Assembly: GCF_020382885.2 (NCBI RefSeq)
Contig: NC_058506.1
Coordinates: 14,734,318 to 14,798,317 of the forward strand
Origin: Scatophagus argus
Taxonomy: Eukaryota; Chordata; Actinopteri; Scatophagidae
DNA: 64,000 nt
Direction of reading: 5' to 3'
Shown here: positions 45,880-60,193 of the stretch, piece by piece
Position numbering within the stretch: the first letter of the stretch is position 1
Layout of the letters: the number at the start of each line of letters is the position of its first letter
The notes under the pieces: generated by a model
What the model saw: only the letters and a program-made list of their open reading frames with translations
Told to the model about the DNA's origin: nothing
Databases searched by the model: none
Program-made: the position numbers and the translations under genes

Positions 45880-47590
45880 GCCTAAATGTAGCATTTCCCT
45901 CTAAAATGTGGTGCAGCAGAAGTCCTATAAAGCCAGGCCATAAACATGTGTAACAGTGAAGTTATATTGCTCTTCTAAAGTCTTCTAAAGTACACAAGTA
46001 TGTTTACGTGCGCTCACTGTGTGCGTGTGTTCCTACAGCCTCGAAGGCAGCAGCGAGGCTTTAGGATTGCTGCTGCGCCGCTGTGTATGCACTTACGGTA
46101 ATGGTGCTGATGAGGGCGAGGAGATGCGTGTATGTGTGTGATTCTGCTGTTGTGTCCTGCTGCCATTTCATCTGCGGATCCTCGCGGAAATATCAGCAGT
46201 CCTGGTTAAATTAATCCGTGGCTCAGCTCACCTGTCGGTTTGGACACACAGCAGGCTCGTCTCATCTGTAAAAACGGGCCAGATGTTGATGGTGGACAAG
46301 AGGCCTGGTTAATGCGATGCATGTTATCTCTGTAAGCAATAGCACAACCACAGCTACTCCAGAGAATCGTTTTAAAAAGACATAATCATCAATATGGGAT
46401 CTGCTTTTTACGCTTACTGAGCTCTTAACTTTAAGGTAGGTCATAATTTACTGATTTTTATTAGATTGCTGCACTGAATATTAAGCATTGAAATGAATAA
46501 CAATACTCATCTGTGGCATTAGGCTAAGTGGGGTAGGGCCTCATGATTCAAACAATGTACTGTTTGTGAGGTAGTTTATTATGAGACTCACATATCTGTT
46601 GGTAACTAGCAGTTGCACGTAGCTGCTATGTCTTCATTAAGGTTATGTTTGGCTTCAAGGCCTCATTGTGTGTTAAAACAACCTGTCTACTATCCACACC
46701 GGGGGGGCTGACTACACCACTGCTTAGTGAAATGGAGAGGAGCGCCTCCCCACCCCTTCCCCTCAAATTAGATCACCAAACTGTAAATCACATGGACACC
46801 GCTGAGATGATGTGAGCCTCTTACTGTCCTTATAGTCTGTGGATTACATTCACGTTTGTGTCTAATCTGTATTTAACACATCCTCTATTTAAGCTATTTT
46901 AAAGTAAGGGCATGTAAAGGTACTTATTTACTCTAATTTCTTCTGTATTTTGCATTATTTTCACAAAGGATACACAAAGGATTAATATTGTTACTGAGCA
47001 AAACTGCAGCCAAAGGTCAAGATAAAACTGTGTGTTAGATTTCAAGCTTGTTTCTGCAGTGGTTTTGTTTGACAGAGTACACACATTTTGTCCACAGTGG
47101 AAATGTATAATTTCCTTTGCGCTGAAGTGAATGTCTTAACACTGGAGTGAATGTTCATCCATATTTTTGTGATTTTTTTTTTTCTCCCAAAAAAAACCAA
47201 ACAAATGAAAAAAAAAATGTTTTTTTTTGTTAAGGCATGACAAATATGTGAAGTCAAAATCAAACCAAAAATTCAGATTTTATCACATGTAGCCACATGT
47301 CTTGATGATTTCCACCTGTAACAGAAATATCTGTGGGGCTTTTTCTTTACATATTAAGTGTAGTCAATTCATCATTGATTATTTTGATTAAAAGGTAATC
47401 GTCTCACTCATTTTTTCAAACTGAAATGACGCACCCTCAAAGAGAGAATTTGCTGCTTTTCTTTGTAATATGATAGTAAACTCAGTATCTTTGGGTTTGG
47501 GATTGTTGGCCCAATGAAACAAGACATTTGAAGCAATATTTATGGATTGTGGTGACTGATTTTATTTTCTCACAGATTTTATTTTGGTGA

Positions 47591-49374
<1,784 letters not shown>

Positions 49375-50300
49375 TTTACCCGATTGCTGCAGTGTGTGGG
49401 CTGACAGGTGGTCAAACTTCATTGGACTCCATCTGTAGGAGATCTGTCTCGTCTTGGCTGCACTCAGGCCAGTTTTGGGTGGACTTAAAATATTTCCCAG
49501 CTCTGTTACACACTTACTTCTATATATAAGACATTATTTTATCATTTGGGTCCCTGTTTATGGCTCCAAACTTAAGACACTCTGTTGATTACCCTAACAG
49601 AAGCACAAGAAGCATCTTATCCGCCTCACTGTCCTGTGTGCATGTGTGTATGACTGTAATAGTCCTGCTGTCTTTGCAGCGCTTAGCAACACTTCAGCTT
49701 TACTGCACTTTTGGCCTCTCTTGATGTGAACAGTTATACTCCAGTGGCCAGTTATGTTGTTTGGTACACATCTCTTAACGACTGATGCTGTCAGTGTAGT
49801 GTGTTCTGTGCTCATGTTAATTTAAGTCAATCAAGACCGAGCTTCTTCCTTTTCATGCATAATACTTGGAATATGTTGCAACCTTGTATAGACTATATCT
49901 TGTCAGAGGTGAGAAGGAAAGAGATCTTCACTGATTGCATTGCTCTACAAATCCAAGCGGCTCAACACATAAATAGAGTGTAGGGTAATGAAAGTGAACT
50001 CAAATTGAACCAAAGTTTCAGATACTGTCATGTTTGTTCGTCTGACTGTGACCTGCTGGAGAGAGAGAGTTTGCACTGTGAAAATGTTTAATGAGACATT
50101 TGCTGTTTGCTGAAAGAAGAAGTGACTGTAGCTGCGTACTGATAGCCATTATAACTTGATCATAGCAAGGTTTGTTTTAATCAATATGGTAAGTACCCAG
50201 TTCATGTTTCCTGCTCTGGGTTTAAAGACATTAAAGCCTTTTGAACGTAAACCCCAAAGTGTTCAATATTAACTAAATAAAAAAGACATTTAAATTGAAG
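49375..50300 (+). other. rab39b 3'UTR
   Basis: ATTAAA near 50230 and AATAAA near 50276 are candidate poly(A) signals. No ORF of interest. Confidence 0.45.
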
Positions 50301-52330
50301 ACATTGAGTAAAGATCATAGGAATACATTTTGTAAAGTACATAAATGAGCCGGCATTTTGTGAAATAATTGGAGATATTATTAAAACTCAAGTCATTCTA
50401 AAATATTACTTAATCAGTCTTTATAATAACAGATTTTTTTTTATTGGGGTTCATTTTTATTTTATTCTAGATATTTTAAGCTAAAAATTGTAAAAAAAAA
50501 TGTTTTATTTCATAATGTCATTTTTCTCAGTAAGAACTTATTTAATATCACATTTTATTTGACAGTGTCGCTGTTCATGACAGTGATGTCACCTTCCCAT
50601 CACTTCTCAGTCAGACACACGTGCCGTTGTTATCTTAAGCTAGCTCAACAGCTGCTGCCAGAATTAGCCAGTTAATTCCTCTTAGTTAGATCATTAACAA
50701 ATGTGAAAGGTGTCTCATCCATTTCACTTCTGCTTCTGTAAGTTAACAAATTATACAGACACAGACCTAAATCGCTCAAGCTCTAAAGTGTTAATTTAAC
50801 AAATGATCAAACAAGCATCAATGTGAAAAGACAGTGTTAGCATCATTGGCTGGCTCCTGCTGACAACCACACAAAAGGACAATCAGGATTCTGTGTCGTT
50901 CTGTGGGGAACATCATCAAAACTAGAGGTAACTCTAACAGATTATCTTATCTATTATCTACCATAAATCAAACATTATCTGATGCTTTCCATCTCACTAT
51001 GCTAGTTAGCAGCTAGCAGTTAGTCAACAGCAGCACGAAATGACTGATTCAGGAGCTAAGCTAGGAGGAGCTAACTGGTTTTATTTGGTGGCAGTTGTTG
51101 AGCTAGCCTAAAGAAGCGTTATGTAAAACTTATAGTTTAAAACATTTAAAATTGATCTGAAATTATGTGAAGAAATAATAACTGGCAACCCAAAACTCAG
51201 GAAGGGCTGCTAGGTGCAAGGCTAACTGAGATTTTTTGCTAACAGAAGCTACAGGAAGCAGCTGTTAGTTGTTACTCTGGTGAGTTGACGCAACAGAGGA
51301 CCAATTTACATAACAACAGCACTGTTATGACAAATGGCATTATGAAATGAATTGTGACATTATAGAAAGTGACATTATGAGATTTTTAAAAAGTAGCATA
51401 AAATAAAACTGAGGAAAAATTGTCATTCTGACAGAAAAACATGTAAAACTGCTGAATTAGCATTTCATGTTAATTTCTGAAATAACTGAACACCTTGGGG
51501 CTTCATACATTTGGATTTTTATGTTAAGTTATGTTAAGTTTTTATGTTTGAATATGGAGCCTGCTCTTACATGTCATAAACTCATGCTCACACTTACAAT
51601 CCATAGATTCAATCATATCCATATTTATAATCAATGCAAGCCTCCCGTTTAACTTTAATTTTCAAACAAAATAATTATTATTTTTTTTTTTTTATAAAAT
51701 GTAATTGGCCATTTCACTCAGTACCAGGACTCTCATCAGAAGGAGCAGAGTTAATGAAGTGTCTTTTGTTATTTGGAGATGCAGCAGTATATCTGGTGCA
51801 AGGACAAAAATCACCAAGTGAATACATTCTGATTGTTTGAATGCACCTACAACACTTCAGGTCAGGCTGGTTTTATTAATACTGACTAATTCATTCAACA
51901 GTTTAGAAAGAACGGCAAGTGGGCTCATTTATTTTAACTGTGCTGTGGAAGTGTCTCTTTTGAGTGCCTTTTGGAGGAAGAGAAGCCTAAACACACACAA
52001 TCAACTTCCTGTTCATAGATAGAACTGTGTGTTTATCCTGTGAATATTAAAATCTCAAGTGTAAGGTGGTGGGAAACACACTGATATCACATTATACCTG
52101 TAAATAATTTATTTGAAACCAAACCCTGACAAAGTTGACTGTTTGATGTTGTTGTGACTCTGCTATTATTATAGCATCGGTGTCATCAATAATAAATGCA
52201 TGGGGACGTTTATAAAGATTTGCCTCATGCAAAGATTGGGGGTGCGCTGCTTTTTGTATTATGATACTGACAAAAGTGTTGGGTAAAGTAAAATTGCAGT
52301 ACTGCTAGATTAATGTAATACTGTCTGTGA

Positions 52331-52345
52331 CCACTAGAGGGCAGA
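52331..52345 (+). promoter_or_regulatory. CTCF-like motif CCACTAGAGGGCAGA
   Basis: Matches 14 of 15 positions of the vertebrate CTCF core consensus CCASYAGRKGGCRSY by eye. Confidence 0.4.
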
Positions 52346-52384
52346 CTTAGCTTGTGGCGAAAGAAGGAAGAGGGAGGAGCTATT

Positions 52385-52893
52385 TCACATCAAGTACGTT
52401 TAACTATAGTACTGTACTTAAGAACAAAATTGAGGTACTTGTACTTTACATGAGAATTTTCTTTTTAGACTACTTTCTACTACATTTTGAAGGGAAATCT
52501 TGTACTTTTTACATCACTACATTTCTTTTATAACTTCCATATGAAACATAATGAAGAGCTTCTAAAATGTGGTTCTTTGTTGACTAGACGTTTTACAGAA
52601 CATCAGTTGGCAATTGTTTTGATAACTGTTAACTCATTTTTCATGGAAAAATATTTTATGGCTCTGGTGCTGGTGCTTTTCCTTTTAAATATTTTATTTC
52701 TCAGATTTATTTATTTATTTTGAGATTTTCCTGCACTTTTCCAGAGTTTTAACTTGATTTTTAATACTATAAATACTTACATACTTCTACTTGACTAACA
52801 ATGCAGGACTCCAACTTGTAATGGAGAATTTTTACAGTATGCATTAGTACTTTTAGGTAACTAAAGGATCTGAATACTTCTCTACTGGTCTTA
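52385..52893. mobile_element. Fish MITE of the CTTAAGTA / GAGGTACTTGTACTTTA type
   Basis: The order gtactgtacttaag, ttgaggtacttgtacttta, ctttctactacattttgaag, cttgtactttttacatcact, then cttgtaatgga and aaaggatctgaatacttct is that of a repeat I know as very common in fish, with ends like CAGTGGTGGAAGAAGTATTC. Both ends are eroded here. It is probably a non-autonomous hAT. Confidence 0.5.
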
Positions 52894-53516
52894 AGGTGTT
52901 AATTAATTAAATAATTGTGGCCTACACCACTAAAAACCATTAACATTTTTAAAAAATAAAATCTAAAACTATTTATACTGGTCAGTGGTGGTCTACAGAA
53001 TAGAGAAGCGAGTTTATGTTTCAACCCTGGACTATCAGCATGAATCTGGGTGGAGAAAGTTACTCCACTCAGTGTTTATCTAATGCCTCTTAGTTCTCAA
53101 GCACATCCTCATTCTTTTAATCCTCACAAATGAAATACTACAACCAACCTGAGCAACCTTTATATAATCACTGGCTCATGTTGTCTGAAATCTGGTTACA
53201 AGAGGTGAATCTTCAGATTAAGACGGAAACATGAGTTTTCAGTGCAATTTATCCCATGCGGACTGTCTTGGAGTGTAAGTAGCTGCTTTCACACAGTCCT
53301 TTTTAAATAAACTAAACTCAGTCATCTTTAACAGCCAGGGGGTAGAGTCATATTACAATTGGCATTGTTAACACGAGTCACTGGTGAGTCAGAAAAAAAA
53401 CAGTGCAAGTAACTTCAAGAGCCTCTGGTATGCGGTTACTGAGAACTCTTTTTGCTACAGGAAGGAAGAGGTAGAAAAAACACACACACTTTGAATCCTG
53501 CTCGTGGCAGATACAG

Positions 53517-56273
53517 TGTTTTATTAAAAAAAAAAAAACATCGAAAATACAGCTCGTATTGTACATGACAGCCATATGTACAGGATATAAAACAGAAAGA
53601 CAAAAATAGATCATTGCTGTTAATGAGATAGCACAGAGGGGAGATGACAGTATTGATATCTGAAAGGCACAAGGGCTGGGCATGCAAAGCACTCAGTATG
53701 AGTCACAGCCATGTGGCATAACTTTTTAATGTTAAATTAGCCCCTCCTGTAGTTTAACACTGGCAGGCAAGCAAGAAAAAATGCTAGTGTATATCTCCAG
53801 TGAAACTCTTTATCCATGACAGACACTGGACTTTTTGTTTTACCAGCCCCGGCGCCTTTCTCTGGCAGACAGATACTTCTTCAGGCACCAGATAATGGAG
53901 TCACATCTTCTAGAAACAACAGCTTTTGGAAGATATACGTCAACTTCTGACATGTCTAAAGAGGTGAGGGGGCATTTTCTAAAATGTTTGGGTACATCTT
54001 TTTGATTATCTCTTCAGAAATGCTCCAATACTACGCCCACCAGGTCCATTTTATGTGGACAAAAAAGGGATTAGTAGACTTTGTACAGTCTGGATTTCAG
54101 CAGCATCTGGTGTCAAACAAAATGCCTTCAAGTGTAATTTACAAAAAACATCTCTTACCAAATTATACTTCAGGTGATATTTTAAGAAAGTCTGTTTGTA
54201 TAATTTACAGCATTATACAAATAAAAGATAGTTTAAACAAATACTGTACACTCTACAGTGAAGCACTTTACTAGAAACAACAGAAAAATGCTTTCAACAA
54301 TAAGTTACATCAATTCCAGAGGATTGGGGTAAAAACATTTTAAATTACACAATTTTAAGACCGACTTTCAGCAGTCATTCTTTGTTTTGGAAAGCTACGT
54401 TTCCAAAGACACGTTCATTTGGTCAGGAAGGATCACAAAGTATTACAATTAAATCATTTTATGCTGCAAGACGTGCGCAACAAAAGGAAAATATTAAATG
54501 AACACTGCGACCAAAAAGATCATCCCACTAAAAACTGTACAAGTAACAATTAAAATGCATCTAAAAAGCGATATTAATTGATTGAGAAGGAAAGGCAAAA
54601 CAAAAGTTATCCCACACAAGCGATACTAATATTTAAATATTAACAATTTTATCTGAAAAAAGTCAGTTAAGTAATAAAAATAGAATAAAGTTGAATAAAA
54701 TACAAGTGATGGGAGCTCAACAGACAGAGCTGCCAGGAACAAGTTTCAATTGAAACTAAACAAGAACCTTTGTGAAAAAGACTTTTCACAAGGAAGTAAA
54801 AACATCCAAAAAAAAAAAAGGGGGTGAAGAAGATATATTAGTGGTGATTGAAGACAGGCCCTTGTTTGGAAGGAGAAACCCAGTTCCCCAACACCAAAGT
54901 GAATCTTGACAGAGATGGACAGATGTTAATTCAAAACAAATAACTGTGTGTTGACAGAATTTTTAAATGCGCTATTCCTCGGATAAGTCGATGCGATTAA
55001 GTAGCTTCTTAAGTGCACAATCAACCTCCTCAGGTCTGCAAAACATCTGGGCACAGCCTTGCAAAAGCATTTGACACAAACAGGTGCAAATGTTTAAACC
55101 AAATCTGAAATTAGCAAATTAACAAAACTGATTATTTAAAATTCACACAGATGTTTCAATGCCCTGTCCAACCAAACATAAGCAAATAAGTATATGGATG
55201 TATGTTTTGGACTGAGAGATAGATGGGGTCTACACTACAGTAATAACCAGAAAGAAATTATATTTGTTTTTACCAACATTTAAGAGGCCGTTTACGGGTT
55301 GAAAATTGTTTGTCACCCTTTTAGCTGTTAAAAGCCTTTTCCAGACCATTTTAGTTACCTGTTACAGGTTGAAACGAAGGCCACAAAACACTTGCAAATA
55401 CAATTTCAGCACAGTCTATATGCAACAAAAACAAGCACAATTTATGAGACTAATTTCATACCATTTTAAAATGCTGCCAAATACAAATACTGTGCAGCTG
55501 TCCTGCGGGAGCGGGGGGACCACAAAGGCCATAGTGTGTTAAAACTCATCAGGTCTGTCAAGCGTGAACTCAACCTCAGACACCGAACAGCACAGTACAT
55601 CACAACCATGTGCTACTGACCCTGGCTGACACTGTAAACTACACAGCTTCAGTACTACCCTGTTTACATGCAAATAAAAACCAGCAGGTGCAATAAATGG
55701 GGACCAAGAGACTTGATAGCTCTATTGAAAACTATTCATGTTCCTTATGCGCTCACAAAGTCTAGCTGAGTGTCTCGACAGTTGCACACTTACTGGCTCA
55801 AGACATCATTTTAGATTTTTTAAGCAATGTATGTGTGCCAGATGACTCTACACACGGTTACAGCAGACTGACAACAGACAAACAGTAAAGCCCAAATCAG
55901 TTAAAGTGTAACATTCTTCTTCAGTTAACAGAAAACAAAGCTTCATGAGAAGCACTGCTGTACTCTTTGTTAGTTAAGTCCAAATTATGTGTTATAGGTA
56001 GATCTCCAGAGGGCTAACGCTGCACACAAACAGACAGATTAAAACAGAGACATGGGCCAGAAAGTGGCTTTGCCACAGTGTCTAGCCGTCAAGTTAATCA
56101 GCCTCCAAGTCAGAGGTAAGATGTGTGTGGCGCTCTCTTGCCTCTCCTTCCTTTAAACCCGGGGCTGCGTTCCAGGGCCGCCTACACTGTAGCATTTGGC
56201 TGTCAGTTCAACCAGACTGCCAAAACCGAGCGTAGATGCTCTGCAATGCTCCCCAGGCCTATGTCAGTCTGTA
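53517..56273 (-). other. slc7a3 3'UTR
   Basis: About 2.75 kb of AT-rich sequence. A good minus-strand AATAAA (ttttatt at 53518-53524) lies at its far end next to an A12 run. Two short ORFs with protein-like composition (53840-53955, 54972-55117) are discussed in the findings. No other gene was recognised. Confidence 0.45.
53840..53955 (-). other. Terminal-exon-like segment inside the slc7a3 3' region
   Basis: A good acceptor (CCCCCTCACCTCTTTAG) precedes 116 bases open to a TAA, ending WCLKKYLSARERRRGW. Its phase would fit splicing from slc7a3 exon 56628-56520. No family recognised. Confidence 0.2.
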
Positions 56274-59200
56274 TCAAGGGCTGCCTGCTTCCACATCACT
56301 GTCGTCAGGAGCGCCTTTGTAAATCGGGCTCTTGGTCTGAAGCGCAGGCTCGTATTTGCGCGGGGATTCCTTCCTATTGGAAGCTTCATTGCTGTTACGA
56401 ATACCATAGAAGAAGTAGATGGCAAAACCTGGAAGGAAGAGAGGCAACAGAAGTTACAAAACAGTTGCAAAACAGTTGCTTGTGCAGCATCAGAAATGGT
56501 AAACACAACGAAGGCGTACCGATAACCATCCAGACGGTGAAGCGGACCCATGTACCCAGGTCCAGCTGCATCATGAGGTAGATGTTGACAAAAACACTGA
56601 ACAGGGGCAACCACGGAAGCAGAGGGACCTTGAGAGAAGAGAGAAACAGTCAGCATAATTATAGTTTAAAATTGACCTGGTTGTCCTGGTGGTAGTGCTA
56701 AGCGAGGGAATCGGGGGGAAAAAGTGTGCCAGAACAAGCAACCAGAGTCACCATCAGTGTAGTATTTTCAAAAAACACAAAGAAAAAAAAGGGTCCATTC
56801 TGAAGATTTGATTGTTACCTTGAATGTGAGGGCCTCTTTGCTCTCCGGCTGCCTCCAGATGATGATGACGCAGACAGCACAGAGCAGAGTCAAAATGACG
56901 CATGGCACCAGGACGGCCGAGTGCCCAGCAAGCAGCTCTGGGAGCCAGTTGGCCAGGATAATGCACAGTAAAATGATAAGAACCGCTGCGGGGAGAGAAA
57001 GAGGACGGGAAAGTTTGTTACAGTGGCAGCGGCAAGATGCCTAATCAAACATAAGGTTGTCAAAACATTCTTCAGTCTTCTCTCAGATATACTTACAAAT
57101 AACAGCAGTGGTAACATAGACAATGGTCCCAGAGGTCTGTGTTGGGCTCTTTCGACTTGGGCAGAAGAGCAGCTTGGCGGAGAAGGCCTCTCGGGATGGC
57201 CTATCGTCCATCTCGTCACCGCTGTCCCCTCCACTTGCGGCCACCGTCTCCCCTTCCACCAGCTCCACCAGCTTCTCGGTCTGGCTGGACGAATTCAGGG
57301 CGCCTGGCTGGTACCTGTTGATTAAGGGAAGTGTGTAAGAGTGAGTACAAAGAAAAAGATTAACGGCTAGAAATATTGGCTGAATGTAAATAAAGGCTCT
57401 GAGAGAATGCTGTGCTTTCAAATTGTTTTTGTGGACATTAGGCAATGACTGTTGGTGAAGCCGCTGCTAGAGAGTGTTTAATACATGATTACAACTTCAG
57501 AAGAAGTCGGGACTGCGGCCACAGTCAATAAAGGTGCTTACCTGAGGATGAGGACGCAGATGGCCACTAAAGAGTACGCCAAAAGAGTTCCAATGGACAT
57601 GAGGTCAACCAGAGCTGCCAGATCAAACAGGAAGGCCATCAGAGCTGTAAGATACATAAAAAACAGAATTGTGAGAAACATTTATGCTGGCCAGACTTGG
57701 CAGCATGGGACAGACACAGCAAATAAAGCTGCTGGCTAGAAACAATAATTAAACACCACAGGGAACACAAATAAAGACACACAAAAAGACAAAGAAATGA
57801 CAACATGTAAAAGGGACAAATAGGCACAGGGAGCTTACCTGCAACAATACCAGAAGTGACGGTTGCCAGGAGAGGAGTCTTTGTGCGAGGGTTCATCCTG
57901 GACAGGACACGGAACAGCAGCCCGTCTTCCGCCATGGCGTAGATAACACGCGGCATAGGGAACATAGAGCCTAGCAGACTGAGAGAAGATCAAGAGTTCT
58001 TATTAAAACTTGCATATTTAAAGCTTACAGTGTTCTGCAAAGCAACATTTTGCAACAAGACAACCATTTCCTTACCTGGTGGACAGAGCACAGAGAGAGC
58101 CCACAGCCACGATGTATTTAGCAGGAGCCCAGCCAACGTGGTTGAAGGCCTCAGGAAGGGGACTCTGGGTGTTCAGCTGGTAGTACGGCATCATCAGTGT
58201 AAGAGCGGCAGACACGCCGAAGTAGGCGAAAAAGCAGATCAACAGCGACGCCACAATGCCAATAGGTATCGATCGCATGGGGTTCTTTGCCTCTTCGCCT
58301 GTGGGAAATGAAACATAGAGAATTAGTTGATAAGAAGCGCTCCCACGACAGGGAAGGGAAACACACAACCAACATTACCCACATCCATAAAAAACAAAAA
58401 TATGTTGCAGTTTTTGCAGCACAGTCTTGACAAAGATCAACAAGGTGCTGTATCACCCAAAAAAGAGAAAAAGAGCAAGACAAAACATGTGTACAATCCT
58501 GATTCATGACTTAGTTCAATCTCACTTTACGAACCAAGAAGAATGGGAAGCACGCATTTTATTGTTAATTGTTTACGTTGCTGATTTTGTGACCGCCCCA
58601 CAGTGATCATCATGGAAACAGTAAAACTGCTCACTTGTAGTTGCGATGCAGTCGAATCCTACAAAGGCGTAGAAGCAGGTGGCAGCACCAGACAGGACTC
58701 CAGCGAGGCCAAACGGAGCAAAACCACCCACGCCAAATTCCTCCTCAATACTGAGTGGCAGAAGAAGAGAGACATATCATTAAAAAAAAAGAAGAAGAAG
58801 GGGGAAAAAAAAGTAAAACTATGATTTAATTTTTGGACAAAGGCAGCTGCCAAATACTGACTTTGAAGTCCTGCTGCTGTTGGTCTGGTTTATGAAACTC
58901 AGATAGTCTTCCTCTGTCAGTCTCCAGTTGGTTGTGTCCCCCTTAACAAAGCCAGAGATGATAACGAAGCCCAGAACAACCAGATTGATGCCGGTGAAGA
59001 TTTTATTCACCAGCGCCGACTCGCTCACACCAAAGGCCAGAAGTCCTGAGGGCGCAAAGTACAGGATGAGAGGAGATTATTGGAAGGAGAAAGAGTGATG
59101 TGATAGAGAAAAGAGAGAATTCAGCACCAGTAACAACATGTCCTGCTATGTGGGTGGATGTGTTCCTACTTCATTACTTCCAACATGCAGTCAGTCACTG

Positions 59201-60193
59201 ACACCAATTCACCAATTATTTTGTCCTAACACTGTTACTGGCATGCCACACAAGGTGCAATATTAGTGTGACAACTGTTCTAGGTGTTATGAAATGTTTT
59301 TAATGCAATGCTAGCAATGGCAATGAAGAATCCATAGTGCTCGAAGTGTACCAATATGTATTTCACAACCTGTTGTTACAGCATGTGAGTCAAGTTCAAC
59401 CAAAGAGGCATGTTCTTCCTCAGATTTTGTAATGCTAAATGTTACAGATAAGACTTTCATAGTTATTAAAAAAAAAAAGAGACAGAAAATAACTCGGAAA
59501 TGCATTGAATTTCTTCTTGGCTATGGCCAACTCACCAGTGAGCAGCAGGATGAGGATGAGGGCGAAGAGGTCGGGGTAGGACGCCAGCACCCCCCCTGGC
59601 ACCTGCATTGCCATAGAGGCTTTGAAGAAGCCAGAGATCTTCTGCTCAACCAGGTTGTCAAAGGTGGAGCTCCATGCCCTGGCCACACTGGCCGTGCCTA
59701 AAAACAAACAAAAAAACGTTAGAGTTTCAGTTTCAGCTCTCTACTTGGTTAAAAATGTATTAAACTCATCACAGTTGTTTCTACAGCAAAACTGCAACAA
59801 CTCCACTTGAAGTTCAGAAAGCTCACCTATCACATAGGAGAGAATGAGGTTCCACCCTGTGATGAAGGCCCAGATTTCTCCAACTGTCACGTAGCTGTAA
59901 AGGTACGCAGAGCCCGTTTTGGGGACACGGGCGCCAAATTCAGCGTAGCACAGGCCTGCCAGCATGGAGGACAGAGCAGCGATGAGGAAGCAGAGGACAA
60001 TAGCAGGTCCTGCCTTCTCCCGGGCAACCTCGCCAGCGAGGACGTAGACACCGGCGCCGAGTGTGGAACCCACTCCCAAGGCGATGAGGTCCAAGGTGGA
60101 CAGGCAACGGGCGAATTGGGATTCTTCACCGGAGGAGTTTAATACCCGGCGACGCAGCAGCATTTTGCCAAAGTTGGCCAGAATGTCGGCCAT
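56274..60193 (-). CDS. slc7a3: SLC7A3-type cationic amino acid transporter (CAT3), complete
   Basis: Eleven coding exons, transcript order: 60193-59827, 59697-59536, 59045-58862, 58750-58635, 58298-58076, 57978-57839, 57644-57542, 57314-57097, 56985-56819, 56628-56520 and 56428-56274. All phases agree, giving 647 residues. The family signatures are intact: [110 protein letters not shown] and [11 protein letters not shown]. The product should be a plasma-membrane carrier with about 14 membrane spans that imports arginine, lysine and ornithine. CLSTLDL and [11 protein letters not shown] fit SLC7A3 better than SLC7A1. The conserved TTGEE reads TTSEE at an exon junction. The tail ([18 protein letters not shown]) is acidic. 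ATG context is AAATATGG. A splice acceptor-like CAGTCACAG lies five bases upstream, so an untranslated first exon is likely. Confidence 0.9.

Larger units (their letters stand above)
50301..53500. other. Tail-to-tail spacer between rab39b and slc7a3
   Basis: AT-rich, with homopolymer T runs (51680-51693), a local tandem duplication of tatgttaagtt (51524-51543), a CTCF-like motif and a MITE (listed). No coding exon was recognised. Confidence 0.4.

Noticed and set aside
56123-56581. 152-codon plus ORF opposite the slc7a3 last exons
   Set aside because: Antisense shadow of exons 10-11 and their flanks; no independent support.
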